From NCBI GenBank assembly GCA_030539985.1, contig JAUNXD010000005.1, forward strand, positions 2,310 through 21,180: a stretch of 18,871 nt of DNA, read 5' to 3'. Of the stretch, positions 14,863 to 18,871 are shown piece after piece. Source of the stretch: Methanobrevibacter sp. (GTDB taxonomy: Archaea; Methanobacteriota; Methanobacteria; Methanobacteriales; Methanobacteriaceae). The notes under the pieces are model-generated. The model was not told where the DNA came from. It saw only the letters and a program-made list of their open reading frames with translations, and made no database searches. Every line of letters begins with the position of its first letter. The first letter of the stretch is position 1. A program made the position numbers and the translations under genes.

Positions 14863-14878
14863 AGTAAAGTATTTAAAT
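14863..14878 (+). promoter_or_regulatory. Promoter of tRNA-Thr
   Basis: AGTAAAG (BRE-like) followed by TATTTAAAT lies about 48 bases ahead of the mature tRNA 5' end. A very similar AGTAAACTTTAAATAG precedes tRNA-Pro, which supports both as promoters with 5' leaders of about 23-31 bases. Confidence 0.5.
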
Positions 14879-14919
14879 GACTTTTTATATAATTTATATT
14901 GTTGTATAATATTAACTTC

Positions 14920-14995
<76 letters not shown>

Positions 14996-15044
14996 TTTAA
15001 TTTATATTAAAAATTTGTAATTTTAATGAAATTGGCATTATTAT

Positions 15045-15060
15045 AGTAAACTTTAAATAG
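15045..15060 (+). promoter_or_regulatory. Promoter of tRNA-Pro/tRNA-Tyr
   Basis: AGTAAACTTTAAATAG is a BRE/TATA pair centred about 56 bases before tRNA-Pro, matching the element before tRNA-Thr. Only four bases separate tRNA-Pro from tRNA-Tyr, so one transcript should carry both. Confidence 0.5.
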
Positions 15061-15110
15061 TACTATAATTAAATTATTATTAGTATGTTATCTACATGCT
15101 CTTTGTATGT

Positions 15111-15185
<75 letters not shown>

Positions 15186-15189
15186 TTTT

Positions 15190-15263
<74 letters not shown>

Positions 15264-15324
15264 TTCTCAATTTATTTATTTGATGTCATATGTAATTTTG
15301 TAAAATAATGCAAATTTTCCATAA

Positions 15325-15336
15325 CATTTATATATG
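15325..15336 (+). promoter_or_regulatory. Promoter of tRNA-Asp/tRNA-Lys
   Basis: CATTTATATATG is a strong TATA box centred about 54 bases before tRNA-Asp, the same spacing as for the other tRNA genes here. Confidence 0.5.
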
Positions 15337-15383
15337 ATGAAAATTATATTAATTGATAGTGTATAATTACTGTTTAAGGATAT

Positions 15384-15455
15384 GCCCTGGTGGTGTAGGG
15401 GCTATCATGTGGGCCTGTCGAGCCCGCGACTCGGGTTCAAATCCCGGCCAGGGCG
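15384..15455 (+). tRNA. tRNA-Asp (anticodon GTC)
   Basis: The acceptor GCCCTGG pairs with CCAGGGC and the discriminator is G, as expected for Asp. The anticodon stem TGGGC/GCCCG encloses CTGTCGA with anticodon GTC. The T arm is TCGGG TTCAAAT CCCGG. CCA is not encoded. Confidence 0.95.
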
Positions 15456-15486
15456 CTTCAAATGCTAAATGGTATGTATGTCTTAT

Positions 15487-15560
<74 letters not shown>

Positions 15561-15603
15561 TTTCTAATTTTATATTTTAACTTTTCTATCTGGAGGAAAA
15601 AAT

Positions 15604-15837
15604 TTGAAAATTGATATTCAAAACCATATGCTTGTACCGAAGCATGAAATCATGACTGAAGAAGAAATTTCAGATGAATTTAGTGAAGTTGATTATGATT
15701 TTAATGATCTTCCTAAAATAAAATCTAAAGATCCTGTTGTAAAAGCTATAGGTGCCGAACCAGGAAATGTTTTAAGAATAACTCGTGAAAGTCAAACCGC
15801 TGGGGTATTTGTAACTTATAGGATTGTAGAAGATTAG
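15604..15837 (+). CDS. rpoH: DNA-directed RNA polymerase subunit H
   Basis: This is the archaeal homologue of the C-terminal domain of eukaryotic RPB5, part of the polymerase jaw that grips downstream DNA. The 77 residues match the family. HMLVPKHEIMTEEE lies at 8-21, and the C-terminal DPVVKAIGAEPGNVLRITR with SQTAGVFVTYRIV is the conserved core. The start is TTG 15604, with GGAGG at 15592-15596 eight bases upstream; no ATG is available. It begins only 43 bases after tRNA-Lys. The only TATA-like stretch in that gap (about 15568-15575) is too close to leave the Shine-Dalgarno in the transcript. Read-through from the tRNA promoter, or a promoter within the tRNA genes, is therefore implied. Confidence 0.95.
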   Translation: MKIDIQNHMLVPKHEIMTEEEISDEFSEVDYDFNDLPKIKSKDPVVKAIGAEPGNVLRITRESQTAGVFVTYRIVED

Positions 15838-15892
15838 TTTAGTTTTTAATATAATTTTAGATTGTGAAATTTAATATAGTATAATTTCTGTA

Positions 15893-15906
15893 TTTTTTTG
15901 TTTTTT
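15893..15906 (+). terminator. Poly-T tract after rpoH
   Basis: Seven T, one G and six T in a row lie about 55 bases after the rpoH stop. Archaeal polymerase terminates efficiently on such tracts, so rpoH transcripts should largely end here and rpoB2 should have its own promoter. Confidence 0.5.
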
Positions 15907-15969
15907 AGAAATTCATTATAATAAATTTGAACTTAGTTTGAGAGGAATTATCTTAAATTGGAGATAGTT

Positions 15970-15999
15970 ATGAGTAAATTAAGAATAATGATTAAATGA
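15970..15999 (+). CDS. Nine-codon leader ORF before rpoB2
   Basis: ATG 15970 is preceded by GGAGAT at 15960-15965 with a suitable spacer and encodes MSKLRIMIK before TGA at 15997-15999. It lies a few bases before a stem-loop. The codons show no run of one amino acid of the kind used in classical attenuators. It may be a regulatory leader peptide or chance; the good Shine-Dalgarno is the main support. Confidence 0.3.
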   Translation: MSKLRIMIK

Positions 16000-16006
16000 A
16001 TTAGTT

Positions 16007-16023
16007 GTTAGGTTTGTCCTAAC
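16007..16023 (+). promoter_or_regulatory. Stem-loop in the rpoB2 leader
   Basis: GTTAGG (16007-16012) pairs perfectly with CCTAAC (16018-16023) around TTTGT. A T-rich stretch follows within a few bases. It may be an attenuator or terminator hairpin or a protein-binding site in the RNA. Confidence 0.4.
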
Positions 16024-16085
16024 GTATTAGTTATCTTTTGTTTATTTATTATTTTTATTGCGTTACGTAATGCTGGAGGATGTCC

Positions 16086-17630
16086 ATGACAGAGAATAAC
16101 TGGAAATTAGTTGATGCATTTTTTGATAAATATGATTTAGTGGATCACCATATCAAATCATACAATGATTTCGTGAATAATAGGATTCAGAATATCATTG
16201 ATATTACAGAACCTATTACTTTAGATGATGGTAAATACACTTTAAAAACTGGTAAAGTTCGTATTGAAAAGCCATCCAATAAAGAAGCTGACGGTTCTCA
16301 CAGTGTAATTGATCCTACTGAAGCAAGACTTAGAAATTTAAATTATTCTGCAGACATGTACCTTGAAATGGCTTTAAATGAAGATGGGGAGGAAAATGAA
16401 TTGGAAGAAGTATATATTGGTGAATTGCCTGTTATGCTTAAATCCGACATTTGCCATCTCAATGGTCTTAGCCGTGAAGAGTTAATTGAAAAACATGAAG
16501 ACCCTCAAGATTTAGGAGGATACTTTATTGTAAACGGTTCTGAAAGGGCTGTTGTGACAATGGAGGAAATCGCTCCGAATAAAATTATTCTTGAACGCCT
16601 TGACAAACCTGAAGACAGGCATGCAAAGGCGGTTGTTACTTCTATTAAGAGTGGTTTCAGAGCAAGGATTACTTTAGAATATAAAAAACCACGTAAAAAT
16701 GGTGTATTTTTAAGGATTTCATTCCCTTACCTTCCGGGAGAAATACCATTAGTTATTTTATTGAGAGCTCTTGGATTATCTACAGATCAGGAAATTATTA
16801 CAGCAATTTCTGATGACAATAATTTCCAAATGATGATTGCGGATGATTTACAAGTCTCTTCTGAAGCATTGAAATTAGACCAAAATGAAATGGATGGTAT
16901 GACTTTCGATGAAAGAAAAGAATATTTGCAACTTGCAGCTATTAAATACATCGGTAATAAAGTAGCAAGGAATATGCCTAATGATTATCGTTTAAAAAGA
17001 GCTCGTGATGTTGTAAACCGTTATTTATTACCGCACATGGGTACTGAAGAAGACAGATGTTATGATAAAGCTATTTATTTAGCTGAAATGACTGAAATGT
17101 TATTGGAAGTTATTGAAGGAAAAAGAGAACCTCACGATAAGGACCACTACACAAATAAAAGACTTAGAGTTTCTGGAGATTTAATGGAAGATTTATTCAG
17201 AGTTGCCTTTACAAACTTAACCAGAGATATGAGTTATCAACTTGAAAGAAGTCTTTCTCGTGGGAAGGAACTTTCAATTAAGCAGGCAGTTCGTAGTGAT
17301 GTTTTAACTGAAAATATTAAGCATGCTATCGCTACCGGAAATTGGGTAGGTGGAAGAGCTGGTGTAAGTCAATTGTTAGACAGAACTAGTTATATGGGAA
17401 CACTTTCACATTTAAGACGTGTTGTTTCCCCGTTAACAAGAAGTCAACCTCACTTTGAAGCAAGAGATTTGCACCCGACACAATTTGGTAAAATATGTCC
17501 GAACGAAACTCCGGAAGGACCTAACTGTGGTTTGGTAAAGAACTTAGCTTTATTATGTAATATTTCAGAAGGTTCTGATGAAAAAGAAATTATTGATGTT
17601 ATTGAAAGAATGGATGTTGAGTTGATTTAG
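16086..17630 (+). CDS. rpoB2: DNA-directed RNA polymerase subunit B'' (N-terminal half of B)
   Basis: In methanogens the second-largest polymerase subunit is split; this is the N-terminal B'' half. Residues are counted from ATG 16086 (514 in all). Landmarks are GGYFIVNGSERAVV near 144-157, the LDRTSYMGTLSHLRRVVSPL region (equivalent to the rifampicin pocket of bacterial RpoB), and HPTQFGKICPNETPEGPNCGL near 463-483, which forms part of the active-site wall. The protein ends shortly after GLVKNLAL, the usual split point. An ATG at 16080 overlaps the Shine-Dalgarno GGAGGA (16075-16080), so ATG 16086, five bases beyond it, is preferred. rpoB1 starts nine bases after the stop. Confidence 0.96.
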   Translation: MTENNWKLVDAFFDKYDLVDHHIKSYNDFVNNRIQNIIDITEPITLDDGKYTLKTGKVRIEKPSNKEADGSHSVIDPTEARLRNLNYSADMYLEMALNEDGEENELEEVYIGELPVMLKSDICHLNGLSREELIEKHEDPQDLGGYFIVNGSERAVVTMEEIAPNKIILERLDKPEDRHAKAVVTSIKSGFRARITLEYKKPRKNGVFLRISFPYLPGEIPLVILLRALGLSTDQEIITAISDDNNFQMMIADDLQVSSEALKLDQNEMDGMTFDERKEYLQLAAIKYIGNKVARNMPNDYRLKRARDVVNRYLLPHMGTEEDRCYDKAIYLAEMTEMLLEVIEGKREPHDKDHYTNKRLRVSGDLMEDLFRVAFTNLTRDMSYQLERSLSRGKELSIKQAVRSDVLTENIKHAIATGNWVGGRAGVSQLLDRTSYMGTLSHLRRVVSPLTRSQPHFEARDLHPTQFGKICPNETPEGPNCGLVKNLALLCNISEGSDEKEIIDVIERMDVELI

Positions 17631-17639
17631 GGAGGTGAG

Positions 17640-18871
17640 ATGTTGTCAGATATTAAAAGACCTACTACTGAAGAGAGAAAAGCATTTCATTACTTCGGTT
17701 TTGATGCTATAGTTCCATATAAAGATATTATTGTTAGAATTAATGAATTAAAAGCAGCTTCTGAGAATGATGATAAATTATCTCAAAGAGTAAATGAACA
17801 TGCAGAATATATTGAAGGATATTTTGATGATGAAATTAAAAATGATGAATCAATATATGAAGAGTTCAATAAGGATAAACGTAGACAAAAATGGCAATCT
17901 TACAAGAAAGATTTCAAAGGTGTAGAATTTTCATTTGAAATCACTTCCGATGAAGAATCTGCAATTGAAGCTGTCAGTGAAGTTGCTGAAGAGGAAGTTG
18001 TTGATGCGATTGAACCTGTAGTTGAACAGGAAGTGGCTGCTGATGACACAGCTGTTGAACCTGTTGATGCGATTGAACCTGTAGTTGAACCGGATGAAGA
18101 AGAAACTAGAATCGAACCTACTCCTGAAGATAATGAACCAATTCCAGAACCTAAACCTAATCAAACCAAAATATATATTAATGGTGAACTTTTAGGATAT
18201 TGTGAAAACCCTGTTGAATTCACTCAAGAGATGAGAAAAAAAAGAAGGAAAGGCGAAATCTCTTATGAAATGAACATTACTTACTATGAAGACAACAATG
18301 AGATTTATATATTCAATGACCCTGGTAGGGCAAGAAGACCATTGATTATTGTTGAAGAGGGTGTGCCATTATTAAAAGAAGATCATTTAAATAAAGTATC
18401 CAACGGCAAGCTCAAATGGGATGATTTGGTAAACAATGGACTCATTGAATATTTGGATGCTGAAGAAGAGGAAAATTCCTATATTGCAATGAATTTGGCC
18501 GAATTGAATGATGAACATACTCACCTGGAAATTGACCCTGCTACCATGCTTGGTATCTGTGCAGGTATTATTCCATTCTCAGATCACAATTCCTCTCCAA
18601 GGAACACAATGGAAGCGGGTATGACAAAACAGGCTTTAGGATTATATGTTTCCAATTATGCATTACGTACCGATACAAGGGCTCACTTATTGCATCATCC
18701 TCAAACTCCTATTGTTAAAACACGTATTATTGACGCAACCAATTATGACTTAAGGCCATCCGGTCAGAACTTCGTTGTTGCATTGATGTCTTATGAAGGA
18801 TACAACATGGAGGACGCAATGGTTATCAACAAAGGTTCCCTTGAAAGAGGTTTGGCAAGATCCTCATTCTT
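17640..18871 (+). CDS. rpoB1: DNA-directed RNA polymerase subunit B' with unusual N-terminal extension (3' truncated by window edge)
   Basis: This is the C-terminal half of the split B subunit; 410 codons are visible before the window ends. ATG 17640 is preceded by GGAGGTG at 17631-17637, right after the rpoB2 stop. The canonical B' part begins only at residue 177 with KIYINGELLGY, followed by GRARRPLI at 229-236, EIDPATMLGICAG at 297-309 with SDHNSSPRN after it, and GYNMEDA at 387-393, all conserved in B subunits. Residues 1-176 are extra: 1-102 are charged with aromatic residues and probably helical. Residues 103-176 are an acidic Pro/Glu/Val-rich linker with a repeated VDAIEPVVE (121-129 and 142-150). 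No internal ATG lies between the linker and the core that could serve as an alternative start. The role of the extension is unknown. Confidence 0.93.
   Translation, partial: MLSDIKRPTTEERKAFHYFGFDAIVPYKDIIVRINELKAASENDDKLSQRVNEHAEYIEGYFDDEIKNDESIYEEFNKDKRRQKWQSYKKDFKGVEFSFEITSDEESAIEAVSEVAEEEVVDAIEPVVEQEVAADDTAVEPVDAIEPVVEPDEEETRIEPTPEDNEPIPEPKPNQTKIYINGELLGYCENPVEFTQEMRKKRRKGEISYEMNITYYEDNNEIYIFNDPGRARRPLIIVEEGVPLLKEDHLNKVSNGKLKWDDLVNNGLIEYLDAEEEENSYIAMNLAELNDEHTHLEIDPATMLGICAGIIPFSDHNSSPRNTMEAGMTKQALGLYVSNYALRTDTRAHLLHHPQTPIVKTRIIDATNYDLRPSGQNFVVALMSYEGYNMEDAMVINKGSLERGLARSSF
17999..18090 (+). repeat. Exact 29-bp in-frame direct repeat in the rpoB1 linker
   Basis: 17999-18027 and 18062-18090 are identical and offset by 63 bases (21 codons), so the reading frame is kept. 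The repeat encodes VDAIEPVVE in an acidic linker. Such repeats can change copy number by slippage or recombination. Confidence 0.85.

Larger units (their letters stand above)
15838..16085 (+). promoter_or_regulatory. Long leader region of rpoB2
   Basis: This 248-base gap separates rpoH from rpoB2, genes that often sit close together. In order it holds the poly-T tract (15893-15906), a TATA-like ATTATAATAAATTT (about 15916-15929), a mini-ORF at 15970-15999, a stem-loop at 16007-16023, a T-rich stretch (16031-16058) and the palindrome TTACGTAA (16063-16070) within a 14-base near-palindrome. The rpoB2 Shine-Dalgarno GGAGGA at 16075-16080 comes last. With initiation near 15944 the leader would be about 140 bases, far longer than others in this window. 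Confidence 0.45.

Noticed and set aside
17931..18164. Minus-strand ORF of 77 codons rich in Phe, Arg and Asn
   Set aside because: It is the antisense of the repetitive acidic linker of rpoB1 and owes its openness to that biased composition.

Overview
The window reads as chromosomal DNA of a methanogenic euryarchaeon of the order Methanobacteriales, most likely Methanobrevibacter or a close relative. The evidence is the low G+C (about one third by eye), archaeal-type TpiA, Pgk, Trm56, Taw1 and RNA polymerase subunits (RpoH and a B subunit split into B'' and B'), a Kor/SucC partial reductive TCA operon, tRNA genes with no encoded CCA, and TATA-type promoters with very short leaders.

Layout. 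1-1158: end of a CobZ/PgpA-like phosphatase followed by cobS (cobamide nucleotide-loop assembly). 1159-1399: intergenic, with a hairpin, a possible tiny minus-strand expression unit and the trm56 promoter. 1400-3030: trm56 convergent with a DUF763 gene, their stop codons overlapping on one CTAG. 3223-4455: FKBP-type prolyl isomerase convergent with the fumarase beta subunit. 4594-8538: operon korD-korA-korB-korC-sucC, divergent from the fumarase gene; together these cover part of the fumarate -> succinate -> succinyl-CoA -> 2-oxoglutarate branch. 8582-9499: taw1 (wyosine tRNA modification), minus strand. 9631-11380: a compact type II restriction-modification pair. 11429-13325: tpiA-pgk. 13322-14805: thiE-thiM, minus strand, convergent with pgk. 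14922-15560: tRNA-Thr, tRNA-Pro, tRNA-Tyr, tRNA-Asp and tRNA-Lys. 15604 to the end: rpoH, a 248-nt leader, rpoB2 (B'') and the 5' part of rpoB1 (B').

Most of the window is core metabolism and information processing. The clearly accessory part is the restriction-modification pair between taw1 and tpiA. The most unusual feature is at the right edge. The B' subunit starts with about 175 extra residues ahead of the usual first conserved segment: a charged, probably helical region, then an acidic Pro/Glu-rich linker with an exact in-frame 29-bp repeat. Next in interest are the long leader before rpoB2 (poly-T tract, nine-codon ORF with its own Shine-Dalgarno, stem-loop, T-rich stretch) and a 9+9 bp palindrome against the korD Shine-Dalgarno. 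I found no CRISPR array, insertion sequence or prophage.
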